A DNA stretch of 64,000 nt from Actinomadura opuntiae (GTDB lineage: Bacteria > Actinomycetota > Actinomycetes > Streptosporangiales > Streptosporangiaceae), in assembly GCF_030283205.1 (NCBI RefSeq), contig NZ_JASNWF010000011.1, positions 248,001 through 312,000 on the forward strand, in the 5' to 3' direction. How positions within the stretch are numbered: position 1 is the stretch's first letter; each line of letters begins with the position of its first letter. The translations under genes and the position numbers were made by a program. The notes below the pieces were generated by a model that did not search any database, was not told the DNA's origin, and was given only the letters and a program-made list of their open reading frames with translations. Positions 33,679 to 42,007 of the stretch are shown here, piece by piece.

Positions 33679-33705
33679 AAGCCTTAAACAAGGAGGCCCG
33701 GCGGG

Positions 33706-34299
33706 TCAGCGCCCGGCGAGGAGGTCCGCGAACGGGACGGGTTCCTCGTACGGGTCGGCCTTCGCGGCGGCCGGGCGCCCGTCGATCGCGGCGGCGAGTT
33801 CGGCGCCCGCGCGGGCGATGCGGTCGGGCAGGGCGGTGTCGCCGCTCCCCCAGTCCTCCGACGCGGCGAACACGGCGGTCGGCATGGCGTTCGCGCGCAG
33901 GTAGGCGAACAGCGGGCGCATCGCGAAGTCGATGGCGAGGGAGTGGCGGGCGGTGCCGCCGGTCGCGCCGAGCAGCACCGGCCGGCCCTCCAGGTCCCCG
34001 CGCTCGATCACGTCGAAGAACGTCTTGAACAGTCCGCTGTAGGAGGCGTTGAACACCGGCGTCACCGCGATCAGCCCGTCCGCGCCGGTGACGGCCTGGA
34101 CGGCGGCGCGGAAATCGCCGGACGGGAAGCCGGTGAGCGTCGCGTCGACCATCGCGTGCGCGTGGTCGCGCAGCTCGACCGTCTCGATCTCCGGGTCGGT
34201 TCCCAGCGCCTGCGCGGCCGCCTCGGCGAGGCGGTCGGCGAGCAGCCGGGTGGACGACGGCTGCCCGAGCCCGGCCGAGACCACGGCGAGGGTGGTCAT
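33706..34299 (-). CDS. NADPH-dependent FMN reductase (CE1759 type)
   Basis: A 197-residue flavodoxin-like reductase: N-terminal LAVVSAGLGQPSSTRLLADRL phosphate loop, then VTPVFNASYSGLFKTFFDVI and GATGGTARHSLAIDF. It overlaps the luciferase-like monooxygenase gene by 4 bp and most likely supplies it with reduced FMN, the usual reason for this pair. The C-terminal ~40 residues are family-typical. Confidence 0.9.
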   Translation of the reverse strand: MTTLAVVSAGLGQPSSTRLLADRLAEAAAQALGTDPEIETVELRDHAHAMVDATLTGFPSGDFRAAVQAVTGADGLIAVTPVFNASYSGLFKTFFDVIERGDLEGRPVLLGATGGTARHSLAIDFAMRPLFAYLRANAMPTAVFAASEDWGSGDTALPDRIARAGAELAAAIDGRPAAAKADPYEEPVPFADLLAGR

Positions 34300-35390
34300 C
34301 GCGTCACCTCCGCGTTCTCCTCGGCCGCGACCAGCGCGGCGTGCGTCGGCGCGGTCGCCGGGACGTGCGCGGGCCGCAGCGCCTCGAACTCCTTGCGCAG
34401 CACCGGGACGACCTCCTCGCCCAGCATGTCGATCTGCTCCAGGACGGTCTTGAGCGGCAGGCCCGCGTGGTCCATCAGGAACAGCTGCCGCTGGTAGTCG
34501 CCGAAGTGGTCGCGGAACGTCAGGGTCTTGTCGATCACCTGCTGCGGGCTGCCGACCGTCAGCGGGGTCTCGCGGGTGAACTCCTCCAGCGACGGCCCGT
34601 GCCCGTAGACGGGGGCGTTGTCGAAGTAGGGCCGGAACTCGCGGACGGCGTCCTGGGAGTTCCTGCGCATGAACACCTGCCCGCCGAGGCCGACGATCGC
34701 CTGGTCGGCGGACCCGTGCCCGTAGTGCTCGTAGCGGCGCCGGTACAGGCCGATCAGGCGCTGGAAGTGGTCGGTGGGCCAGAAGATGTGGTTGGCGAAG
34801 AAGCCGTCGCCGTAGTAGGCGGCCTGCTCGGCGATCTCCGGGCTGCGGATCGAGCCGTGCCACACGAACGGCGGCACGCCGTCCAGCGGGCGCGGCGTCG
34901 AGGTGAACGACTGGAGCGGCGTGCGGTGCTTGCCCTCCCAGTCGACCACGTCCTCGCGCCAGAGCCGGTGCAGCAGGTGGTAGTTCTCGATGGCGAGCGG
35001 GATGCCGTCGCGGATGTCCTTGCCGAACCACGGGTAGACGGGGCCGGTGTTGCCGCGCCCCATCATCAGGTCGACCCGGCCGCCGGCGAGGTGCTGCAGC
35101 ATCGCGAAGTCCTCGGCGATCTTCACCGGGTCGTTCGTGGTGATCAGCGTGGTCGCGGTGGACAGGATCAGCCGCTCGGTGCGCGCCGCGATGTAGCCGA
35201 GCATGGTCGTCGGCGACGACGGCACGAACGGCGGGTTGTGGTGCTCGCCGGTGGCGAAGACGTCGAGGCCGGCCTCCTCGGCCTTGAGCGCGATCGCGAC
35301 CATCGCCTGGATCCGCTCGGCCTCCGACGGGGTCCGGCCGGTGGTCGGGTCGGTGGTGACGTCGCCGACCGTGAAGATCCCGAACTGCAT
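34296..35390 (-). CDS. LLM-class flavin-dependent oxidoreductase
   Basis: A 364-residue bacterial luciferase-like monooxygenase (TIM barrel): MQFGIFTVGDVT start, VFATGEHHNPPF, GRVDLMMGRGNTGPVYPWFG and VWHGSIRSPEIAEQAAYYGDGFFAN. Start 35390 is preferred because GGAGG lies 5 nt upstream and a TATAAT box 28 nt upstream. Works with the flavin reductase encoded next. Substrate unknown. Confidence 0.92.
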   Translation of the reverse strand: MQFGIFTVGDVTTDPTTGRTPSEAERIQAMVAIALKAEEAGLDVFATGEHHNPPFVPSSPTTMLGYIAARTERLILSTATTLITTNDPVKIAEDFAMLQHLAGGRVDLMMGRGNTGPVYPWFGKDIRDGIPLAIENYHLLHRLWREDVVDWEGKHRTPLQSFTSTPRPLDGVPPFVWHGSIRSPEIAEQAAYYGDGFFANHIFWPTDHFQRLIGLYRRRYEHYGHGSADQAIVGLGGQVFMRRNSQDAVREFRPYFDNAPVYGHGPSLEEFTRETPLTVGSPQQVIDKTLTFRDHFGDYQRQLFLMDHAGLPLKTVLEQIDMLGEEVVPVLRKEFEALRPAHVPATAPTHAALVAAEENAEVTR

Positions 35391-35417
35391 GCCGGCCTCC
35401 AAGTAGTAGAAGTTTCA

Positions 35418-35423
35418 ATTATA
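35418..35423 (-). promoter_or_regulatory. -10 box of the flavin monooxygenase operon
   Basis: A perfect TATAAT on the minus strand, 28 nt before the start codon, inside an AT-rich stretch that stands out from its surroundings. A clear -35 box at 17 bp is absent, which suggests activator help or a relaxed promoter. Confidence 0.6.
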
Positions 35424-35448
35424 CTGTCGAACCCCGGAACGGGTCCCG

Positions 35449-36393
35449 CTATTCCGGCCGCCGCCGCGCCTGCGGCACGGACCGTTCGAGCGCCTCGAGC
35501 AGCCAGAGGTGCAGCCTGCCGAGGGTCACCGGCTCACCGGTGACCAGCCGGAACAGCTCCCAGTACCGGGCCACGCGCGGGTCGCGCTCCACCTGGGCGT
35601 CGCGCAGGATCGTGCGCCGGAACTCCGGTCCGTCCCTGGCCTTCCTACCCGCCACGTGCGCGGCCACGAACCGGTCCAGGGCCCTGCACGGGCCGGGCGC
35701 CTCACCGGCCGCGACCAGCGGCGACGCCAGCTCCATCGCCTCGCTCATCCCGGCCAGCAGCGACTCCTCGTCGCCCACGACCCGCACGTTCGACCGCCCC
35801 TGCGCCAGCAGCCTCCGGTTCAGTGACCGGTCACCGGCCAGGACGACCATCTCGGCGTAGGCGACGACCTGCACCGGGCTCGGATCGGCGGGCGGCGGCG
35901 GGACCACCATCTCCAGGAACGCCTCGACCCGCTCCTCCGGAAGCGGCGCCATGATCCGCCGCAGCCAGAAGTCGACCAGCGCGCCCCGCGCGGCGCGGCC
36001 GTCCTCGGCCGCCGCCAGCAGTTCCAGCCGCGCGGCCCGCTCGTCCGGCGCCGCCGACTCGACCGCGGTCAGCGCGGCGCGCCGCCACGCCAGCGCCGAC
36101 ATCTCCGCCTCCAGCGCGGCGCGCTCGGCGGCCACGGCCTCGCCGAGCGAGCGCTCCCCCGCCAGGACGGCCGCGATGGCGGGCAGCCCGAGCCCGAGGC
36201 CGCGCAGCCGCCGGACGAGCCGGAGCCGGTCGGCCGCCGCCCCGTCGAACCGGCGGTGCCCTCCGGCGCTGCGGGCGGGTTCGAGGATGCCCTCGTCGCA
36301 GTAGAACCGGATCGTCCGGACGGGAACGCCCGTCAGCGCCGCCAACTCGCCAATGCCGAGGCCCCCCGATCCTGTGGCGCCGGTCACAGTCAC
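35449..36393 (-). CDS. MerR family transcriptional regulator
   Basis: A 314-residue regulator: MerR winged helix at the N terminus (GIGELAALTGVPVRTIRFYCDEGILEPARS), a coiled-coil linker, then a long C-terminal domain of ~220 residues that probably binds an effector. GTG 36393 is preferred to GTG 36405 because GGTGGAGG lies about 5 nt before it and because 36405 would start inside the operator. Divergent from the 36458 gene, which it most likely controls. Confidence 0.9.
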   Translation of the reverse strand: MTVTGATGSGGLGIGELAALTGVPVRTIRFYCDEGILEPARSAGGHRRFDGAAADRLRLVRRLRGLGLGLPAIAAVLAGERSLGEAVAAERAALEAEMSALAWRRAALTAVESAAPDERAARLELLAAAEDGRAARGALVDFWLRRIMAPLPEERVEAFLEMVVPPPPADPSPVQVVAYAEMVVLAGDRSLNRRLLAQGRSNVRVVGDEESLLAGMSEAMELASPLVAAGEAPGPCRALDRFVAAHVAGRKARDGPEFRRTILRDAQVERDPRVARYWELFRLVTGEPVTLGRLHLWLLEALERSVPQARRRPE

Positions 36394-36425
36394 TTGAACC
36401 TCCACCGGGCTGGAGTTCCTACGTT
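36394..36425 (+). promoter_or_regulatory. MerR-type promoter with 20-bp spacer and dyad operator
   Basis: TTGAAC (36394-36399) and TACGTT (36420-36425) are separated by 20 bp, the over-long spacing that MerR proteins correct by DNA distortion. The spacer carries a dyad, CTCCA-ccgggc-TGGAG. It drives the rightward gene at 36458 and lies right against the merR start. Confidence 0.75.
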
Positions 36426-36457
36426 ACGGGCACCACGTCCACGAGGAGGAGACGAAC

Positions 36458-37228
36458 ATGAACGACCATGTGCTCGGCGCCGAGCGGATCGCCGAGGCGC
36501 TGCGCGGGCACGCCGGCGGGATCGCCGCGGCCGTCGCCGGGACGGACCCGGACGCGCGGGTGCCGACCTGCCCGGAGTGGACGCTGCGCGACCTCGTCGG
36601 GCACATCGGCCAGGCGCACCGGTGGGCCGCGGATTTCATCCGCGACGGCGAGACCGACCTGGTCACGCAGGTGCCGCGGACGGCGCCCGACGCGCCGGCG
36701 GACTGGCCCGGCTGGCTGCGCGACGGCGCGGACGACCTCGTCCGGGCCTTCGAGGCGGACCCGGGCCGCACGGTCGCGCATCCGGTCATGGGGCCGCGTC
36801 CGGCCGCGATGTGGCTGCGCCGGATGCTGCACGACACGGCCGTCCACCACGCGGACGCCGCGTTCGCCACGGGCGTCGCGTACGAGGTCGCGCCCGACGT
36901 CGCCGCCGACGGGATCTGCGAGTGGCTGGTGCTGGTGTCCGAGCCCGCCGCCGCGACGTTCCGGCCGGAGCTGGCCGAGCTGCGCGGGCGGGGCGAGACG
37001 CTGGCGCTGCGCCCGTCCGAGCCGTCCGTGCCCGGCTGGGTGATCACCCGCGCGCCGGACGGGATCGCCTGGGAGCGCGCGTCGCGGGACGGCGACCTGA
37101 CGATCGCCGGTCCCGTCCGCGATCTGATGCTGGTGTTCGCCCGCCGGCTGGCCCCGGGCGACGCCGAGGTGAAGGTGACCGGCGACCGGGCGCTCCTGGA
37201 CCACTGGCTCGCCCGCACGGCCTTCTGA
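36458..37228 (+). CDS. Maleylpyruvate isomerase N-terminal/DinB-like family protein (TIGR03083 type)
   Basis: A 256-residue protein with the four-helix DinB-like fold of actinobacterial mycothiol-dependent enzymes. The diagnostic segment VPTCPEWTLRDLVGHIGQAHRWA (about 35-57) gives the first metal histidine, and MLHDTAVHHADA the other two. A C-terminal SCP2-like region follows (~160-256). Members are likely thiol (mycothiol) S-transferases or isomerases. It sits under a MerR-type promoter, suggesting induction by a toxic or xenobiotic compound. Confidence 0.87.
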   Translation: MNDHVLGAERIAEALRGHAGGIAAAVAGTDPDARVPTCPEWTLRDLVGHIGQAHRWAADFIRDGETDLVTQVPRTAPDAPADWPGWLRDGADDLVRAFEADPGRTVAHPVMGPRPAAMWLRRMLHDTAVHHADAAFATGVAYEVAPDVAADGICEWLVLVSEPAAATFRPELAELRGRGETLALRPSEPSVPGWVITRAPDGIAWERASRDGDLTIAGPVRDLMLVFARRLAPGDAEVKVTGDRALLDHWLARTAF

Positions 37229-37254
37229 CGAGCCGCGACCGGCATGATGGTCCG

Positions 37255-37968
37255 ATGGCGGAGGACGGCCCGGCGACGTGGAGCGCCGATCCCCGCGCGG
37301 ACGGGCTCGGCGCGTTCGCCGGGGTCGAGGACGACCGTGCCGGGTCACATCCCGGCGTCCGCCACATCCGGGCTCTCGGGACGATGTACCGGTTCGACGT
37401 CCACTATCCGGGCGACGTCGACACCTATCCGGACCGGCAGCGCCAGGAGGTTCGCGGGATGCGGACGGCGGACGGCCGGGAACACCGCGTCGCCGCGGAC
37501 GAGACGTGGCGTTTCGCCTGGTCGTGGTACCTGACGCGGGCGCTGCGGGCGACGACGGGCTTCACCCACGTCCAGCAGTTCTTCGCCTCGGTTCCCGGTA
37601 GCGGGCCGGGCGGGGAACCGGTGCTGGTGACGTCGCTGAGGCGGCGCGGCGGGCGCGACCTGCTGGAGCTGAACGCGATCCGGTCGGGCGTCATCGTGGG
37701 CGCCACCGACCTGGAGCCGCTTTGCAGCCGCTGGATCGGCGTCGAGATCGAGGCCCGGTTCTCCGCGGCGCCCGCCGGGCGCGTCCGCTGGGCGGTCGAG
37801 GCCGGCGGCCGGGCCGTCTCCGACGTCTCCCGGGACGGCCTCGACCTCCGGCCCGGCGCGGCCGGCATCTCCCCCAAGTGGGGCATCTACCGGTCGCTGA
37901 AGGACGCGTCGCGGCTGCGGGACGCGCATCTCCTCATCAAAGATCTTCGTGCCCACAGAACGGGGTGA
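37255..37968 (+). CDS. Polysaccharide-lyase-like (jelly-roll) protein, function unknown
   Basis: A 237-residue protein without signal peptide. Strands around LGTMYRFDVHYPGD, WRFAWSWYL and a C-terminal SPKWGIYRSLKDASRLRDAHLLI recall the beta jelly-roll of heparin-lyase-I-like proteins, in which KWGIYR is a common element. Lack of an export signal is odd for a lyase. ATG 37255 is the best start (the upstream ATGs are out of frame). It follows the DinB-like gene by 26 bp, possibly co-transcribed. Low certainty on function. Confidence 0.65.
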   Translation: MAEDGPATWSADPRADGLGAFAGVEDDRAGSHPGVRHIRALGTMYRFDVHYPGDVDTYPDRQRQEVRGMRTADGREHRVAADETWRFAWSWYLTRALRATTGFTHVQQFFASVPGSGPGGEPVLVTSLRRRGGRDLLELNAIRSGVIVGATDLEPLCSRWIGVEIEARFSAAPAGRVRWAVEAGGRAVSDVSRDGLDLRPGAAGISPKWGIYRSLKDASRLRDAHLLIKDLRAHRTG

Positions 37969-38064
37969 ATCGGGCGGCGGCGGCGATACGGTGCAGGTGC
38001 GGCGCCGGAACGGGCCGCCCGGAAAGCCGCTTGCGGCCGACCGGAGACTGCTGAGGAGGAACCG

Positions 38065-39285
38065 TTGAGCCAGCCCTCGCCCGATCCCGGCTCCCTGCGC
38101 GACGACGCCGCCGCCCTCCAGGACGACCTCGTCCGGCTCCGCGGCGCCCTGCACCGCGAGCCCGAGGTCGGCCTGGACCTGCCGCGCACCCAGGAGAAGG
38201 TGCTCGCGGCGCTCGACGGCCTGCCGCTGGAGATCACCACGGGCGAGCGGCTCACGTCGGTGACGGCGGTGCTGCGCGGCGCCCGCCCCGGCCCGACCGT
38301 GCTGCTGCGCGGCGACATGGACGCGCTCCCGGTGACCGAGCGCGGCGACGCCGGCGTCATCTCGCAGGTGGACGGCGTCATGCACGCCTGCGGGCACGAC
38401 CTGCACACCACCATGCTGGCGGGCGCGGCGCGGCTGCTCGCGGCCCGCCGCGACGACCTGGCGGGCGACGTCGTGTTCATGTTCCAGCCGGGCGAGGAGG
38501 GCCTCGGCGGCGCGAGGATCATGATCGAGGAGGGCGTGCTGGAGGCGTCCGGCGAGCGTCCCGTCGCCGCGTACGCGCTGCACGTGTTCTCCGCGGCGCT
38601 GCCGCGGGGGATGTTCGTGACCCGGAGCGGGCCGATCATGGCGGCCGCGGACCGGCTGCGGGTCACCGTCCGGGGCGCCGGCGGGCACGGGTCGATGCCG
38701 CACCTGGCGAAGGACCCGCTGCCGGCCGCCTGCGAGATGGTCACCGCGCTGCAGACGATGGTCACCCGCACCTTCGACCCTTTCGACCCGGTCGTGCTGA
38801 CGATCGGATCGTTCCACTCCGGCACGATGGACAACGTCATCCCCGACGAGGCGAACTTCTCCGGCACCGTCCGGTCGTTCTCCCCCGCCTCGCACGAGAG
38901 GCTGAAGGAGCGGGTGGTCGAGCTGGTGCGGGGCCTGGCCCGGGCGCACGGCCTGGACGTCGACGTCAGCTACGTCCAGGACTTCCCCGTGATGATCAAC
39001 GACGCCGCCGAGGCCGCGTTCATGGCCGACACGGTCCGGGAGGTCTACGGCGAGGAGCGCTACCTCGACTCGCCGCGGCCGTTCCCCACCTCCGAGGACT
39101 TCTCGTTCGTGTGCAACGAGGTGCCGTCGGCGTTCGTCGTGATGGGCGCCTGCCCGTCCGGCGTCGACCCGGCCGGGGCGGCGGTCAACCACTCCCCCGA
39201 GGCCCGCTACGACGACGCCGTGCTCGCCGACGGCGCGGCCCTGTACGCCGAGCTGGCCGTCCGGCGGCTCGCGCGGGAGGGATGA
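38065..39285 (+). CDS. M20 family metallo-amidohydrolase (hippurase-like)
   Basis: A 406-residue zinc/manganese peptidase-type amidohydrolase. Metal ligands are visible at Cys109 and His111 (MHACGHDLHTTM) and Glu145 (FQPGEEGLGG), with His in YALHVFSA and the late NHSPEARYDDA. A lid domain (~190-300) interrupts the catalytic domain. Such enzymes cleave N-acyl amino acids or amidated auxin-like compounds. The TTG start at 38065 is supported by GAGGAGGA 5 nt before it. Confidence 0.92.
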   Translation: MSQPSPDPGSLRDDAAALQDDLVRLRGALHREPEVGLDLPRTQEKVLAALDGLPLEITTGERLTSVTAVLRGARPGPTVLLRGDMDALPVTERGDAGVISQVDGVMHACGHDLHTTMLAGAARLLAARRDDLAGDVVFMFQPGEEGLGGARIMIEEGVLEASGERPVAAYALHVFSAALPRGMFVTRSGPIMAAADRLRVTVRGAGGHGSMPHLAKDPLPAACEMVTALQTMVTRTFDPFDPVVLTIGSFHSGTMDNVIPDEANFSGTVRSFSPASHERLKERVVELVRGLARAHGLDVDVSYVQDFPVMINDAAEAAFMADTVREVYGEERYLDSPRPFPTSEDFSFVCNEVPSAFVVMGACPSGVDPAGAAVNHSPEARYDDAVLADGAALYAELAVRRLAREG

Positions 39286-39403
39286 GGATCGGCCGGGTGC
39301 GGAGCAGGCGAAACATTCCCGCCCGCCCGGTCGTCAGACTGGGGGGCGGGACGGACCGGGCCGGCGGGACGGGCGGTCGCCCGCGGCGAATCGGAGGGCG
39401 CCC

Positions 39404-40324
39404 GTGTTCATCGGTCTGCTGACGGCGGTGGGCGCGTCGGCGTGTTACGGGACGGGCTCGGTCCTGCAGGCGGTCGGCGCCCGGCGCTCCGCCGCGCGGG
39501 AGGGCGGGGCGGGCGCCGGATCGACCGGCTACGGCGGCCCCAGCCTGGGCTCCACCGCCAAGGCCGTCGTGACGTGGGAGTTCATCGCCGGGACGGTGCT
39601 GGACACCGCCGGGTTCGCGCTCGGCGCCCTGTCGGCCAAGCTGGTGCCGCTGTTCCTGTCGCAGACGGTGATCAGCGCGAACCTGGTGATCACCGCGGTG
39701 CTCGGCATCCGGCTGCTCGGCATCCGGCTCGTCCGGCCCGAGTGGATCTCGATCGGCGTGGTGTGCGCGGCGCTGGTGCTGCTGGCCGGCACCGCCGGGC
39801 ACGAGGGCGCCGGACGCGTCGCGATCGGCTGGCACTGGGGGCTGCTCGCGGTGTCGGTGCTGCTCGTCGCCGCCGCGCTGCCGGTCGTCCGGCTGCTCGG
39901 GCCGCGCGCCGCGATCCCCGCCGGCCTGCTGTCGGGGCTGTGCTTCGGCGCGGTCGGCGTCGGCGTCCGGGTGCTGAACGGCACCGACCCGCTCGCCTGG
40001 CGGGACCTGCTCGGCGACCCCGCGCTGTACGCGATCGCCATCGCGGGCCTCGGCGGGATGTACTTCCACACGCTGGCGCTGCAGATCGGGTCCATCAACG
40101 GCGCCACGGCCGCGCTGGTGGCGGGCGAGACGGTCGTCCCGGGCATCATCGGGGTGCTGTGGCTCGGCGACGCGGCACGGGACGGGATGGCGGTCCCGGC
40201 GGGCGTCGGGTTCGTGCTGGCCGTGGCCGGGGCGGTGGCGGTCGCCTGGTACGGCAACCCGCACGTCCCCCCCGTGCGGGCACCGGAGCCGGCCCGCACG
40301 GGCGGCTCCGGCACGCTCACCTGA
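39404..40324 (+). CDS. DMT superfamily transporter (NIPA/EamA-like)
   Basis: A 306-residue membrane protein with about nine hydrophobic helices. It opens with FIGLLTAVGASACYGTGSVLQAVGARR, like the actinobacterial NIPA/DMT proteins, and has two related halves. The substrate is unknown. GTG 39404 gives the complete first helix. Convergent with yceI. Confidence 0.8.
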   Translation: MFIGLLTAVGASACYGTGSVLQAVGARRSAAREGGAGAGSTGYGGPSLGSTAKAVVTWEFIAGTVLDTAGFALGALSAKLVPLFLSQTVISANLVITAVLGIRLLGIRLVRPEWISIGVVCAALVLLAGTAGHEGAGRVAIGWHWGLLAVSVLLVAAALPVVRLLGPRAAIPAGLLSGLCFGAVGVGVRVLNGTDPLAWRDLLGDPALYAIAIAGLGGMYFHTLALQIGSINGATAALVAGETVVPGIIGVLWLGDAARDGMAVPAGVGFVLAVAGAVAVAWYGNPHVPPVRAPEPARTGGSGTLT

Positions 40325-40365
40325 CCAGCGCGGGGCCAGTCGGCCGGGCCGGCCGGCGGGGGCGG

Positions 40366-40932
40366 TCAGCCCTCGTGGACGGCCTGGATCTCCAGCGCGA
40401 TGGCGATCGTGTCGCCGAGCATGACCTTGTCGCCCTGCAGCGGCACGTTGAACTCGATCCCGAAGTCGCGGCGGCTGATCGAGGCGGTCGCGGTGAACCC
40501 GGCGCGGGTGCCGCCCCAGGGGTCGGACGCGATGCCGTGGAACTCGGTCAGCAGCCGGACGGGCCGGATGACGTCCTTGACGGTCAGCTCGCCGTCCAGG
40601 TGGTAGCGGGGCTGCCGGGCCCGGCGGCCGATCGCGGCGCGCTGCACGCCGGTCCCGCGGAACGTCATGACCGGGTGGCGCCGGACGTCCAGGAAGTCCG
40701 GCGAGCGGACGTGCTCGTCGCGCTCGGCGCTGCGGGTGTCGATGGAGGCCATCCTGATCTCGGCCCGGGCACTGGAGGCCATCGGGTCCGCGCCGATGGA
40801 CAGCTCGCCGCCGAAGTCGGGGAACGAGCCGCGAACCGTGGTCATGAGGTGCCGGATCGTGAAGGTGATCTCGGAATGGACCGGGTCGATGGTCCAGCGG
40901 CCGGGCGCGAGGCCCGCCGACTCGTCCCCCAT
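40366..40932 (-). CDS. YceI family lipid-binding protein
   Basis: A 188-residue lipocalin-like barrel that can bind polyisoprenoids. Signature: GRWTIDPVHSEITFTIRHLM at the N terminus and later KVMLGDTIAIALEIQA. No signal peptide, so it is likely cytoplasmic. ATG 40932 is placed by the CATTTGGGGGG leader with a 6-nt gap. Divergent from the universal stress gene. Confidence 0.92.
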   Translation of the reverse strand: MGDESAGLAPGRWTIDPVHSEITFTIRHLMTTVRGSFPDFGGELSIGADPMASSARAEIRMASIDTRSAERDEHVRSPDFLDVRRHPVMTFRGTGVQRAAIGRRARQPRYHLDGELTVKDVIRPVRLLTEFHGIASDPWGGTRAGFTATASISRRDFGIEFNVPLQGDKVMLGDTIAIALEIQAVHEG

Positions 40933-40938
40933 GAAAAT

Positions 40939-40949
40939 CCCCCCAAATG
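40939..40949 (-). promoter_or_regulatory. CATTTGGGGGG leader/ribosome-binding element, copy 2
   Basis: Identical 11-mer and identical 6-nt spacing to the ATG as at 5913-5923 before the erythromycin-esterase-like gene, which is otherwise unrelated. Confidence 0.55.
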
Positions 40950-40987
40950 GTGCACTGAGCTTCAAACACGAAAAGTTACCGCAAACC

Positions 40988-40999
40988 CGATCATGATCG
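40988..40999. promoter_or_regulatory. 12-bp palindrome in the yceI/usp divergent region
   Basis: CGATCATGATCG, perfect, 34 bp before the usp start and 56 bp before yceI. Possible operator shared by both genes; no regulator is adjacent. Confidence 0.35.
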
Positions 41000-41033
41000 T
41001 TGTGACGGCGCGTTCCGGGGGAATGCTCCCGGG

Positions 41034-41837
41034 ATGATCGGCGAACACGTGCTGGCCGGATTCGTCCGCGACGCCGGCGGCCGCGAGGCCCTGGAGCTGG
41101 GCCGCGCCATCGTCGCCCTCACCGGCGGCGAGCTGAGCGTGGCCACCGTCCACCCGCCGGGCCGCGCGGGCGCCGCGGCCGAGGCGCACACGCTGCTGGA
41201 GCAGGCCGCCGAGCTGCTCGGCGAGCAGCCCGCCGAGCTGATGGTCCAGGAGAGCCGCAGCGTCGGCCGCGGCCTCACCGCGCTCGCCGGCCGGATCGGC
41301 GCCGACCTGATCGTCGTCGGCTCCCCCGAGGGCGGCGCGCGCGGCCGGATCGGCATCGGCGCCGCCGCCGACCACCTGCTGCACTCGGCCACCGAGGCCG
41401 TCATGCTCGCCCCCGCCGGCTACGTCCCGCCCGACGAGCTCGGCCGCATCACCGTCATGTACGTCCGGCGCCCCCAGTGCGACGAGGCGGTCGTCCGCGC
41501 CGCCCAGGCCGCCGACCGGCTCGACGTCCCGCTCCGCCTGGTCACCCTCGCCATCGGCGACGTCGACGCCGAGCGGCTGCGCGACGACCTCGCGCTGGCC
41601 ATCCGGCTCGCGGTCGAGTCCGCCGAGCTCCTCCCCGAGGACGTCACCGCCGACCTGGCCGAGGGCGACGACGTCGCCGACGCCCTGGACGACCTCGACT
41701 GGCCCGAGGGCGAGCTGCTGGTCTGCGCGTCCAGCGAGGACGCCGCCGCCCACCGCGTCTTCCTCGGCGAGGTCTCGGTCAAGGTGCTGCGGGCCGCGCC
41801 CTGCCCGGTGACCGTCCTGCCGAGGGGCTACTTCTGA
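41034..41837 (+). CDS. Tandem universal stress protein
   Basis: A 267-residue protein with two UspA-like domains (about 1-135 and 140-267). Domain 1 keeps a recognisable ATP-loop (VVGSPEGGARGRIGIGAAADHLL), domain 2 is degenerate (CASSEDAAAHRVFLGEVSVKVL). Tandem Usps are common in actinobacteria and respond to hypoxia, nutrient or oxidative stress. ATG 41034 follows GGGA-rich sequence. Confidence 0.85.
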   Translation: MIGEHVLAGFVRDAGGREALELGRAIVALTGGELSVATVHPPGRAGAAAEAHTLLEQAAELLGEQPAELMVQESRSVGRGLTALAGRIGADLIVVGSPEGGARGRIGIGAAADHLLHSATEAVMLAPAGYVPPDELGRITVMYVRRPQCDEAVVRAAQAADRLDVPLRLVTLAIGDVDAERLRDDLALAIRLAVESAELLPEDVTADLAEGDDVADALDDLDWPEGELLVCASSEDAAAHRVFLGEVSVKVLRAAPCPVTVLPRGYF

Positions 41838-42007
41838 CGGACTACCCCCGAGTAGCCCGTTTTGACCGCTTTCCCGGAACGGCTTGCCGCCTGCGGTTTA
41901 CCTCGACTACATTCCAGCGAGACCGGAACGTGACCTTGGAACGAGGCACGCACCGGGTCCCCGGTCGGGCGTCCCCTGCCCGAGTCGGCGAGTCGGCAGG
42001 GAGCGAG

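Noticed and set aside
33645..33680. Longer ArsR protein starting at TTG 33680
   Set aside because: It would run through a perfect operator-like palindrome and adds residues outside the family pattern.
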